A stretch of DNA of 64,000 nucleotides from Sphagnum magellanicum (Eukaryota; Streptophyta; Sphagnopsida; Sphagnales; Sphagnaceae), in the NCBI GenBank assembly GCA_021904315.1, contig CM038908.1, positions 33,160,001 through 33,224,000 on the forward strand, in the 5' to 3' direction. A program made the position numbers and the translations under genes. This document shows, one piece after another, positions 34,390 through 45,850 of this stretch (position 1 is its first letter; each line of letters opens with the position of its first letter). The notes under the pieces were generated by a model. It worked only from the letters and a program-made list of their open reading frames with translations, was not told where the DNA came from and made no database searches.

Positions 34390-37300
34390 ATGGAGATGAT
34401 TGCGGAGAAGGAAGGGGCGGGGGTGGACTACTTGGCGGAGGAGAGAGCGGGGGCGCAGTTTGATTTGCATAGCATGAAGCTGTTTCTGGCTGGAGGTCAA
34501 CATGCGTACGATATCTCTAAGCGCATGGCGAACCTTGTGGCTAACGACCCGGTGGGTAACCTTATTGCCATCACCGGTGCTCTCCATCTCACAAATCTTC
34601 TTTTGTTTTTTCTGTGTTGTATGTATGTTTCGAAATTTTAACCAAGATGTGCATCTCTCTCTCTCAATTACAACGTCAGATCATGCCCTAAAATACTTCT
34701 TGGTGAACTTTGGTGCCAAAATGTGACGACCTAGGAAGATTTATTGTAGGCAAGATGAACTGCCTCCTGTCCCCAAATTCTCTGGATTCTTCTCTTACCT
34801 TTGGACTGGAAAGCTGACTGATGATGGCCTGGATTCTTCATCAGGTTTTTGCCAAGGAGGACAGGGTGAGGGTACCCCGGAAGGAACACTACAAGAATTC
34901 TCTGAGGAAAGCTGGCCACGCTTGGAAGACCATATTGGAGCAGGGTTTAACTGGTACATATTTCATTACCTGAAGTTCTCATTTTTAGAGTAGGTGATAA
35001 GGTTTCAGGAGTTTTAAACCTGAAAGAGCTTGAAATATAAGCTTACTGTCATGGTCACACCCTTTGGCACACAAAGAGGAAGGTCTGACTTTTGCCAGAT
35101 TCTGCCTCTTTTGTCTTTGTCCATCAATTCAGAAAGGTCCCCTGTTGTATTACATTTATGCTTTTGAAAAAAAAATTCAGTTCTTGGATTAATGATTGGG
35201 GGTAAGGTTGCAGGATGGTGACAGTGTCAGAGTTTTTATTTGCTCTTTACCTGCAGTGTTGAGTGTTTTCTGTTCTCAGCATTGCAGTCTGCAGTTTTGG
35301 TGTTCTGTCTTGCCACATCAAGATGAATGGGACTTGCTTATCCAACAATTCTTTTTTTGAGAACTCTTTCTTGGACCACACACCTGGTGTTGAAGTTGGA
35401 TGTTACATTTTGTATCACTAATTTTCAAAGACATAACTGGAGTAAGCTTGTTTTGCTAATTGATGTGTCTCACAATGAGAGGTGCTGTATGGTAGTTCAG
35501 TAAGTTGCATCAATAATATGGTTCTCTGCACACAGAGGAGGAGAGTATGAAGCTGCGAGCATTCATAGATGAGCCTGCTTACACTGATCTCCATTGGGTA
35601 TAGCCCGTCAATAACTCTGGTCCTCTACATTTAACACTCCCACAGTCTATAGCACTCATCTCAGAAGACATCCTCATGTTTCTTGATATCTCTTGTAATG
35701 CTGTGGATGGATTAGGTACTAGGTCAAATATGCAGGATGGAGACCTCAGCATGTTCTGAGATCCAGTTCCAACTGCATATGATCAGTCTTCACTTATGTT
35801 TATACTTGCTCATGCTTTTCTAGTGCTATCCCCATGCAGCCTATCATTTTGTTTATCATCTCTATGCCATTGTAGTTTCTTTGGTGTTCTGTTATGAGGT
35901 CACTTGCAATCAGTCTTAGCTTGTCCTGCAAACCACCGACAGCTGTGTGAAAGTCAGTGGGTGGGATTGGGGTAGGGTATGTTCATACCTGCACTGAAAG
36001 GCCAAGCCACAGAGGAACAACAGCACAAGTGGCTCCCAAAAGCTTACAAGATGGCAATTATTGGGTGTTATGCACAAACAGAACTTGGACATGGCTCCAA
36101 TGTTCAGGGCCTGGAAACCACTGCCACATTTGATGCATCAACAGATGAATTTGTTCTCCACAGTCCCACTCTGACATCTACAAAAGTGAGTACAAGAGTC
36201 AGTACATCTGCAGCAGCAGATAACTGGCAGTTCACAACTTAGTTGACTTAGGCTTGTGTAAATGCTGCAGACTGGTCTTATGTTAAAAGAGTAGAGATGA
36301 TGCACTAGTTCTTGATTACATTGGAGTGTAACTTTCTGTTCGACCACATATCAACATTATCAGGGGTGATGGGCACAGTGGTGGCCAGGTGGTCTTGGCA
36401 AGGCATCCACACATGCTCTTGTGTATGCACGGCTTATCACAGACAGCCAAGACTATGGTGTTCATGGTAATCCCATTCGTGGAAAAAATTGCACTTGTCT
36501 TTTGAGTAATGAAGGACATATCCTTCTCATTTGCAGGTGGGCAATATTAGTATGGTTATCTGTGGAGGACGTTCCAATGTAAATGAGGCATTTAGCAATT
36601 TTATCCAAATTTTAGCTGGAGTTGCAAGGTGTTTGTCATAATGTACATGAACAACATAGTGTGTCATTCCATGTGGTGGACAATCTGGCATTTTCTGCAG
36701 TTATCTGGAAGAGATGTTGTTTGTGAACAAATGCAATTCTGGTCAAAATTTGGGCGGCACAGTTACTGTGCAGATGTGGTCTTCTGAAATGTACTGTTCT
36801 TGTAATATGTTCTTTTCTTCTGTGGGTGGGTGGTTGGGTTTTGTGGAATTTGTGTGCAGCATTTATTGTACAAATTCGGAGTTTGGATGATCATACACCA
36901 CTACCAAATGTTACAGTTGGAGACATAGGTGTGAAGTTTGGTAATGGGGGTTATAACTCCATGGACAATGGTCTGCTGCGCTTTGACCATGTTCGAATTC
37001 CTCGAGAAAACATGCTAATGAAGTACGTGGTTGCTTTTTGCAGCTTGCATAAGTATACCATGACTTTTTAAAATTAGCTATCTCTCTTGAGTGCTAGCCA
37101 ACATCATGACCAAGGCCTCCAGTTGCTTCCAGAACTGTGATGGAAACTCATGATGCAGATGTCTGTCTCTGTAATAGTTTACACAAAATTTTGGACATAT
37201 TATTATAAACTTATTTACGCCCACTGTTGGGAGCAGATGGAGTTCGTGGGGAGTTAGGGTAGGTTGTCACTGCTATTCATAATGAAGGTGATGGTCTGAC

Positions 37301-40300
37301 ACTTTGTGAGTGACACTCATAGGGTTATGACTGCACTCATTCTTGTTCTGTTGCCTTCAAGGTGTTCTTGGGAGTTCTTTTGCCAATCTCACAGATATAC
37401 ATGTGCTGAAATCTCTAGGGTAAACATCATCAGTTTCAATGTCTTGAAAGCTATGTGTTTCTAGCAAGTCAAATTTGCAGGTTATTGTAGGGAACCAAGT
37501 AGATTGAGATCTCAGTGCTCATCATGAGGATGCCTTTTGTTGGCCTTTTGTCAGGTGAAATCTCAGGGCTCATGATGAGGGTGCCTTTTGTTGGCCTTTT
37601 GTCAGGTGAAATCTCAGGCAAACTTTGATGAATGCCCTGGTTCTGATGTTTTACATTGGGTGGACACAGGCTAGCGACAGTTACAAAAGAGGGCAAGTAC
37701 ATACGATCAGACAAACCTCGTCAACTAGGATATGGGGCTATGGTTTTTGTCCGCCAAGGCATTGTAACTGATGCCTCAATCTACCTTTCTCGTGCTGTTA
37801 CCATAGCTGTTCGGTACAGTGCTATTCGACGTCAATTTGGCGCAAAGGATGATAAGCCTGAAGTTCAGGTTTGATGTACTCTTGTACTTTCTCATGTAGT
37901 TCAGGTGGTTGCTGCTTGCTTGTAGAGGGACAAGCTAAAATAAATTACAGTTGCCCTCACAAGCTTGTTGCAGCTTGAATGAGGATACTATTGACTTTTG
38001 TGATTAGCTGTGTCTCTTGAGTGCTAGCCACGAACATGCCTGAGTCTTCCTATTGCTTCTGGAAATGCAACAGAAACTCAGGACACCAATGCTTGTATAA
38101 TGGTTGGCCCAAAATTTGGGCTGGATATTTGTAAACTCATCTGCACCCACTGTTCTGAGCTGATGGAGACAGTGGGTAGTCATGGCAGGTTGTCACTGCT
38201 GCTCATGAAGAGGTGATGGTCTGACACATTTGTGAGTGACACTCATAATGTTATGACTGCACTCATTGTTGTGTTGCCTTCGAAGTGTTGTTTTGGAGTT
38301 TTCTCTGCAATCTCATAGATATGTAGGTTGCAGTAGACTAGAATCCCAAATTTCTTTCAATAGCACAGAATGGTTTCCATCATCAGTACATTCTGAGTGT
38401 CAGTTCAGGCTTCAGGTTTTCTTAGTTTTCATGCTGACTGGGCTTCTGCATTCACATGGTCCTAGCTAACATTGGGCAGCTCGCATGGCTACAGAGAGTT
38501 CAAAGAGTATTAAAGACTGATGTGCTTCTGAATTTTTGTAAGTTGAAATCCTGCTAGATGTATTCCAGTTGCCCATAGTGTTAATCAAAACAACTGTAAT
38601 GGAATGACCTTTGACAGGAGTTCATTGTCAAGTGTGTGAACTTATGCTCTGTGTGCAACTGCACTGCCTTTTTGCAGCAGGTAGAACATGTTGCCACCAG
38701 ACAGGCATAAAAGTTCTATTTCTGGTTTGTCTAATGAAAGAGTTGTTTCTATGGGGTACTGTGGAGCATTGCAGGTTATAGACTACAGAACACAGCAGTA
38801 CAGGCTATTTCCACTGCTAGCCACAGTGTATGCATACCGAATTGTGGGATTCTGGATGAAGTGGCTATATGCAGATGTGACAGAAAGGCTGAATAATAGT
38901 GATTTTTCAACCCTCCCAGAAGTCCATGCTTGTACTGCGGGCTTGAAATCTATGACGACATCTATCACTGCAGTAAGCCTTCTGTTGCACTGCATGCCTT
39001 TGCCTTCATTGATAGTGGATGAATATGTTTCTAAGTGTGATCTACAAACATTTTGGGAGGGTGTGTTAGGATGGAATAGAGGAGTGCCGCAAGTTATGTG
39101 GAGGGCATGGTTATTTGTGTGCAAGTGGCCTTCCAGAATTGTATGCTGCATATGTTCCAGCTTGCACATACGAGGGTGACAACACTATTCTGCTTCTTCA
39201 GGTTCATTATCTCCCTTTGTATCTTTCTATTCACGGTTATTGTGGTAATCCATGATTTTGTTCGAGCTGCTGCTGCAAATGGATTTGGAGAGTGCTAAGA
39301 AACAAGTGGTCATTTGCAAATGGCATGGATTGCAGTGCAGTGTCTTTCCTTCCCAGGATAAGAATCATGTCACACCTGAACAGCCTTTTGGTTTATTTCA
39401 CTTACCTCCAGAGCATCCTCTGATCAGCTCTCTTTGGAATGAGACAGATCTCAGGACACTTCATCAATGGATGAATTGGATCACCTGCAATATGAGATTG
39501 CTTCCATTTTTGGACTTCTGTGTTGATAACCCAAAGCATGGAAAGTGTTAATGGCTGTCAAATTTGCATATCTTTTGAGGGCAGGTTGCACGTTTTCTTT
39601 TGAAGACTCTTACACAGGCGGGCAGTGGAACAAAGCCAGTGGGTACTGCGGCCTATCTGGGGAATCTCCAACATCTGACATCTGTTAACTGCAAAGTATC
39701 TCGAGGTGGAACTTTGCTAAGGCCTATTATGTTACTTTCCCTGAACCTCCTGTTAATCTTAGTTATGAATTTGCTTGAGATCTAATGTTCAATCAATCTT
39801 TTTGTTAAAACTTACCCTTCAGGTATACCTTAACTGTTTAAACTTAAATCTGTTTAGCTTGCTGGATTTTGAGCCTTCCATGTTTACAGGCCATAACATC
39901 TCTGGCACCTTGTCAAAGTTTGAATGTGTATAATTGTTGTGATGACAATGCCAGGTGAAGACTGGCTTAACCCATCTGTAATGCTGGAGGCGTTCGAGGC
40001 AAGGGCTGCTCGGATGGCAGTTGGTTGTGGCATGCGTGTGGCAAAGGCTCCAGACTCAGAATCTGGTGAGTATTTTCATGTATACTGTCACAGACCTTGT
40101 GCATGGATTGGCTAGTGTATTTCACTGCAGTCGTTGGCACAACAAAGTGATGTCATTTAGGTCATCGCCTCGATTTAGGTTCCATGCCACTGATTGCCAG
40201 ATGGGTGCACATATTGATTAACATTTATGAAGTTATCTTTGGAGGTTTATCAGTCATTTTCTGGAGACCTCAAGCCCTCAAGCCACTTTCACAATTAGAC

Positions 40301-41584
40301 CAGCAGAGGGTCATATGTGAATCCGTGTCTTGAAGTGGTGTGTACTATGTATGGAGCTGTTTCCTCAGTCAAGATTTGAAGGACAGAATCCTTGTGTCTA
40401 TGTCCTGGAAAGTGCATGATTCCAAAGGGATTCTGGCATCACTATTTGTGTTTATGAGTTGTGCAGCTTTCGAGGGACTTTCACCTGAATTGGTGGAAGC
40501 AGCCCAGGCTCACTGTCAGTTGATTGTTGTTTCCAAGTGAGTTGCCATCTTACTCAAACTTGATTGTGATTTAGAGTTTCTAAGGTTCATGGACCTTATT
40601 GTTGCTAGGATGATTTCAGTTTTCCCGTCATTGGCTCTGGGTTTTTCAACTTGTTGTTCTTTACTTGTAGATCACTGTTGAAATTGTCAGAGATTCTTTA
40701 CTTTGCTTCAGATGGTAAGTTACCAAAATTCTTCCTGCATTGATTGCTGGCCAAGAGTTGCTGATCATGACCACAAACTGATTGAGAACTCATGGGAGCT
40801 AGTTAACCTGGAGGGGAATGAGCAATCTTTGGGTGAACATAATCATGGCAAATTGCTGATTTTGGGTGCTTGGTTCAAAATATGGACAGGTTCATAGAGC
40901 AGGTACAGAAGGATATACCAGGAGAGGGGGTGAAGCAGCAGCTTGAGGTACTCTGCAATCTGTATGCATTATCTCTTCTTACAGCACATTCAGGTGACTT
41001 TTTGGCCACTGGATATCTGACAAGCAGGCAGGTGTCCCTTGCCAAGGATCAGCAGAAGGCTTTGTTTAGTGCTGTAAGTGATTTGAATCCATCCTATATA
41101 TACTGGATTTGTCTATGAATATTTGGTCTGCAGAGTATGGTATCATATGTATGCTGCTGCTTGTATTCCTTATATCTTGGAATGAGGAGTAATTTTGTTT
41201 AAAGATGTCAGTGCGACTTGAAGGGGGATTGAAGGGCGATACTACATTTAGAGAACTGCTGAGAATTGACTTCTGATTCACTGCAGAGCTTTTCGCACAC
41301 ATAATTGAGTGAAAAGGTGAAGGTTCAAAGTAACTGAAGTGTGTAGTGTGTTGTTCCTGACTTTGCAGGTACGTCCAAATGCTGTTGCGTTGGTTGATGC
41401 TTTTGATCACACTGACAATTACTTGGGGTCAGCCCTGGGTCGGTATGATGGGGATGTGTATACCCATTTGTACAAAAATGCATGGAAAGACCCTCTGAAT
41501 GAGTCTGTTGTCACAGAAGGCTATCATGACTACCTGAGGCCAGTTCTCAAACAACAACTCTGGGGCCCCGCCTCTAAACTCTAA
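34390..41584 (+). CDS. ACX1: Peroxisomal acyl-CoA oxidase (ACX1-like), 14 exons
   Basis: It oxidises acyl-CoA to trans-2-enoyl-CoA with FAD, passing electrons to oxygen to give hydrogen peroxide: step one of peroxisomal beta-oxidation. Exons: 34390-34551, 34845-34953, 35536-35597, 35976-36185, 36379-36466, 36860-37022, 37670-37868, 38775-38972, 39070-39201, 39585-39705, 39955-40065, 40467-40536, 40890-41073, 41369-41584. All introns are GT-AG and the joined frame is open for 674 residues (Arabidopsis ACX1 has about 664). Landmarks: [18 protein letters not shown] at 141-158, with T146 at the FAD site; WWPGGLG from 182; CGGHGYL at 407-413; CTYEGDN at 429-435, with E432 as the expected catalytic base; C-terminal SKL, a PTS1 signal. 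The ATG at 34390 is the first in-frame Met and fits the family N-terminus. The leader is GA-rich with one uORF. Oddities: a GGT-to-GCA change after H210 (HA instead of HG) and a G-rich acceptor before exon 4. The call is firm; the isoform (long- or medium-chain) is inferred from resemblance to ACX1. Confidence 0.95.
35959..35977 (+). promoter_or_regulatory. ACX1: G-quadruplex-type motif across the intron 3 acceptor
   Basis: The sequence GGGTGGGATTGGGGTAGGG has four G runs with loops of 1, 3 and 2 bases. It includes the acceptor AG (35974-35975) and the first bases of exon 4. The usual pyrimidine tract is absent. Confidence 0.5.
37038..37402 (+). repeat. Shared intron segment, copy in intron 6 of ACX1
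   Basis: It matches 37968-38324 in intron 7 in the same orientation and order, for example CTCTTGAGTGCTAGCCA, GGTTGTCACTGCT, GTGATGGTCTGACAC and GTGAGTGACACTCAT. Exon 7 lies between the two copies. Roughly three quarters of positions agree by eye. Confidence 0.8.
37507..37612 (+). repeat. 51-bp tandem duplication in intron 6
   Basis: CTTTTGTTGGCCTTTTGTCA, preceded by ATGAGG.TGC and followed by GGTGAAATCTCAG, is repeated twice with a 51-bp period and only a few differences, which suggests a recent duplication. Confidence 0.8.
37968..38324 (+). repeat. Shared intron segment, copy in intron 7 of ACX1
   Basis: Partner of 37038-37402. Both begin TTGCAGCTTG and end around CAATCTCA.AGATAT. Confidence 0.8.
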
Positions 41585-42420
41585 TTGACTTAAGTGGCCA
41601 TTTGTAATCTTAACTCGGTCAGAATTGTTGGCACACACTGCCTTGCTCTTGCAGGTGAGTTTGAGGAAAAAGTAATCTTTGGGGTAAGTGATGGACTTGG
41701 AGGGGGTTGGGTACAATGGTCTGGTTGGATCTAGCTCCAGAACATCGGAATCCTTTGTAATGCCCAACAAGTGGTTGGATATTGTGAGGCAATGCTACTG
41801 CATGACAATAAATACTCACAGCTTAAGCTTTTGGTCAGATCTACATTGAATAGTAACTCCGCAGTTGTCTCCATCAATGGCCATTGTCTCTGCCACAACT
41901 GCTCCTTTCAATTTTATTCATTGCAACAAGAAAAACCATGGTCTGCTGACCAAGCACGGCTAAATGTCTTTTGGTGAGAAATCCTGCATCTGAAGTACCT
42001 CTAAATATGAGTGTATTGTAATATGACAGCTCTTCTTTCTTCTTCAGCATTATGGCAGAGTTCAGAAATAGTGTGGATCTGAAAAAGAATGCTGCATAGG
42101 TCTGCAGTCTGCAGTCTGGAAGCAGTCTGGAGATGTCAAGGGCAAATGTTGAGTCTGATGGTGAAAAAGCTGCAAATGAGCTCCTTCACTGCTTCAGTGG
42201 TCTTAGATGTCTGCACCCACAGGTTCACTCCATTGCTACCAACAGTGAGGTGTGAAACCTGGAGATGGTGCTTGTGAGATCTGCACCAACAGCTGAAGGT
42301 GTAAAACCTGCATCACCAATGTCATCTTTTGCAACTTGTTTTAAAAAATACATGTAGTTGTCTCAATATATAATATGTTTTGTGTTAATTGTTGTTGAAT
42401 TAATAAAAATTTTACACATT
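41585..42420 (+). other. Putative 3' UTR and downstream flank of ACX1
   Basis: GC content stays at gene-island level to about 42.3 kb. AATAAA hexamers occur near 41809 and 42402; either could serve as the poly(A) signal. No further coding sequence is seen. Confidence 0.45.
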
Positions 42421-42816
42421 CTTGGTTGTGGATCTGGGCAATTATCAATTTAGGTCGCTAGATTGATAGGAGAGTTTTTTTTGAGACAAACATAGAACCA
42501 AGAATTAATGACAGTCGATTTTTGGTTTGCGTAGGAAAGCTTGAATGGCAACATGCATAAATAAATTTGAAAATAACAATCTTACCCTTCAAATGATTTT
42601 TTTTGGTTTTACCATGGGAATTTCAGGACTTAATGCATCATAGTTGGCTGAATAAATCAATTCCTCAGATGTGACATTGTTGTGACAATTGACTTAAATT
42701 TGGTGTGTCATGTCATTTGAACAACCCTGTTTAAAGTTTTTGCTTTTCCATAATTTGACAAAACAAAGGGAAAATTGAAGATAAGGCACAAATGGAATTT
42801 GATTGGGTAACAAGGG

Positions 42817-43273
42817 GTCTTCACATTAAGGTGTAATCCTTAGTGTGAAGACATTAAATTTGGTAATCCTTTAATAAAATTTATTGGTCGTTATTAAAAC
42901 CATAATTAAAATGCATAAATAAATAACTAATTAAAATGCATAAATAAATAACTAAATTAATTTTTTAAAACATTGATTTATTCAAATGAATCAATTACAT
43001 ATATGAAATTGAAAAAGCATATATTTTTAAAAACTACTCCTTAGAACTCCCATGATGAATGTCCTTTTGTTCCTAATGATGTCTTTTATAACATCTTAGG
43101 ATAGGCATAACTTGTAAATCATTTATCAAAAATAAACTTTGTAACATTACAATTATTCTTGTAATGTATTTCATTTAAAAAAAAAATCTTCTACCCATTT
43201 CAAACTCAATAAAAAATCATTTTGTAAATTGCAATGATTGTGACATATTTGAGATACACCTTAACTTGAAGAT
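42817..43273. mobile_element. MITE-like element, copy 2
   Basis: It starts GTCTTCACATTAAGGTGTA and ends with the inverse of CATCTTCAAGTTAAGGTGTA. It is about 100 bp longer than the copy at 3209-3561, partly from a local duplication of AAATGCATAAATAAATAACTA. Both copies lie downstream of an expressed-type gene. Confidence 0.6.
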
Positions 43274-44284
43274 GCCTAACATCTAAAAAAAACACATCAT
43301 TATATAACACTCGTAAATAATGAGTTTTCATCCCATTTTTCATTATTAATTTTATGATTTGGTCTGATAAACTAGGTTAATAACTAGAAATTCCCTATTC
43401 CTCATTAAAGATGAAGAGACAAATAATGTATTTCCTTTGTGTTGACAATGGGTTTTTAAAAGTTATTTATAGCTATATTTCTACCAAAAATAGTCATTCT
43501 AATCCTTGCAAAGGAAATATTGGTTTAAAATGAATTAGCCTAGAACATTCTAATGACAAGGTTAACCACTTTGTGAATTTAATTATGGAATTGATAGCCG
43601 CTATATCAAGTTGTTCCCTCTTTTATTTAATGGCCCAATTGTTACACAAGTCGATTGCTTTTTCAGCAAATGTTCCTTTCCATTTATGGAGTAACAAGTT
43701 TTTCCATCTATTTGGGTTCAATCCTTACATAAATTGTTATTAAAGGATATTCTTGAAGTCACTAGTACAAAGCTTGATAGAACATTCAAAACATGTCAAA
43801 ATTAGAAAATTTTCAAAGTAGCATATGGTGAATGATTGTACATACCAATTCCCAGCATAAAATGATCACCAAGTTTTGATGGCAGGTGCCTAACAGGTGC
43901 TTACATTTGTACTTTTTTGAAGTCAAGGGCATCCTACCCAAGAGTGAAAATGTGTGCATCTGAGTGAAAATAGGGTAATTGTTAGTAAAATCATTTTTTA
44001 ACTTAGTAATAAATATTTCAAGGAGTACTTATAATTTTTTTTTACTTTGTTGTGTATCGAAATGGTAATGTATCAATGCATCATATTCCATCATGCATTA
44101 TGTCATCATGCACCATGTATATCATCAACATAAGTCCTATGGTACATATGTATTGTGTAAGGTAGTGTGAGGAAAATTTCAAAACGACTACATGTATAAA
44201 AACTTTATAGATGAACATCTAAATGTTTATTTACTATACTATAATTGTTAATGTATCAAACATATTAGTACATTAAAATTTGAA
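43274..44284. other. AT-rich spacer; no gene seen
   Basis: No coding or structural feature is supported. Short ATCATGCA/ATGCATCAT phrases near 44070-44120 lead into the satellite array. Confidence 0.35.
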
Positions 44285-45850
44285 AATAAATGGATAAAAT
44301 ATTATCATATTTCGAAGTTTATGGGTAAGGTAAAATTATTGTTAATTTAATACCAAACCACAAATTTGCTGTTGATACATGGTGTGAACAATACATTGAA
44401 TGTATTACTAATATTTCACACTTGAGAAATAAATGGTTATAACATATGAAAACTTGACACTTGGCATACATTTAACACCACTTTTTAATCATAACTAACT
44501 ATAATGTACCATATGTTTTTGATACACCAAGGATTTATTGATACATTAAGGATTTTTTAGCCCATCTAAACATAGAAAGAATAGAAACCTTTTCAAAGTA
44601 GATGGACAAGAGGTGGCTAAATTTCCAAGTTTATGGGTTAGGTAAAACAACTATTAATTTAGTAAAAAACCCATAATCCACTATCAAGATATGATGTGAG
44701 CAATACATTGATTGTATCATAAACATATTCTCACACTTGAGAAATAAACCTTACATATGAAAATTTGACACTTAGTATACATTTATTCATTTTTCAATTA
44801 TAACTAATTATTATTAACCAAATATCATTGATACACTAAAATTTTATCGATACATTGATGATGTGTTGATACACTAATGATCTTTTGATACACTAAGGCT
44901 TTTTCAACCCCTCTAAACATAAAAACAAAGAATTTTTTTCAAAATAGATGGACAAAAGGTTGCCACATTTCCAAGTTTATAAATAAGGTAAAACAACTAT
45001 TAATTTCATTAAAAACCATTAATCTACTATCAAGATGTGATGTGAGCAATACATTGAGTGTATCATAAACATATTTTCACACATGAGAAATAAACCTTAC
45101 ATATGAAATTTGCACACCTAATATACATTTACAATCATTTTTTGATTATAATTAATTATTATTAACCATATGTCACTGATACACTAAATATTTATTAATA
45201 CATTAATGATCTATTGATACATTAAAGACCTTCTAATACACTAAAGATTTTTCAACATGTCTAAACATAGAAAGAATGGGAATTTTTTCAAAATAAATGG
45301 ACAAGAGGTTGCCATGTTTCAAAGTTAATGGGTAAAGTAAAAAATAATTAATTTAATTGAAATGCACCACTATGTTGCTAATTAGTAAGATGTGGTGTGA
45401 GCAATACATTGAATGTATTATAAATGTATTTTCACACTTGATAAATAAACTTTACATATGAAAATTTGGCACCCAATATACATTTACCATTAGTTTTTAT
45501 ATTATAACTAATTACTATTAACCATGTGCTATTAATACACTAAAGTTTTGTTGATACATTAATGATCTATTGATACACTAAATACCTTTTGCTACACTAA
45601 AACTTTTATAGCCTATCTAAACATAAAAGAACATGAAATTTTTCAAAATAAATGGACAAGAGGTTGCCACGTTTCAAAGTGTATGGGTAAAGTAAAAAAT
45701 TAATTAATTAAACCAAAATGCACCACTATGCTACTAACATGTGGTGTGAGTAATACATTGAGTGTATTACTAATATTTGACACTTGAGAAAGAAATCTTT
45801 GCATATGGGAAAATTTGACACGTGTTACACATTTCTTGCCACTTTTCAAC
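44285..45850. repeat. ~350-bp satellite array, about 4.5 units
   Basis: The marker GGACAAGAGGTTGCCA(C/T)(A/G)TTTC recurs at about 44604, 44951, 45299 and 45654, giving periods of 347, 348 and 355 bp. Each unit also holds GTGTGAGCAATACATTGA, TCACACTTGAGAAATAAA and several copies of GATACACTAA/GATACATTAA. Units are diverged and non-coding. Confidence 0.85.

Noticed and set aside
33964-34587. 207-codon minus-strand open frame over the acyl-CoA oxidase leader and exon 1
   Set aside because: It is antisense to a well-supported exon and leader, has no recognisable domain, and is explained by the absence of stop complements in GA-rich sequence.
38783-39169. 128-codon minus-strand open frame
   Set aside because: Antisense shadow of ACX1 exons 8 and 9.
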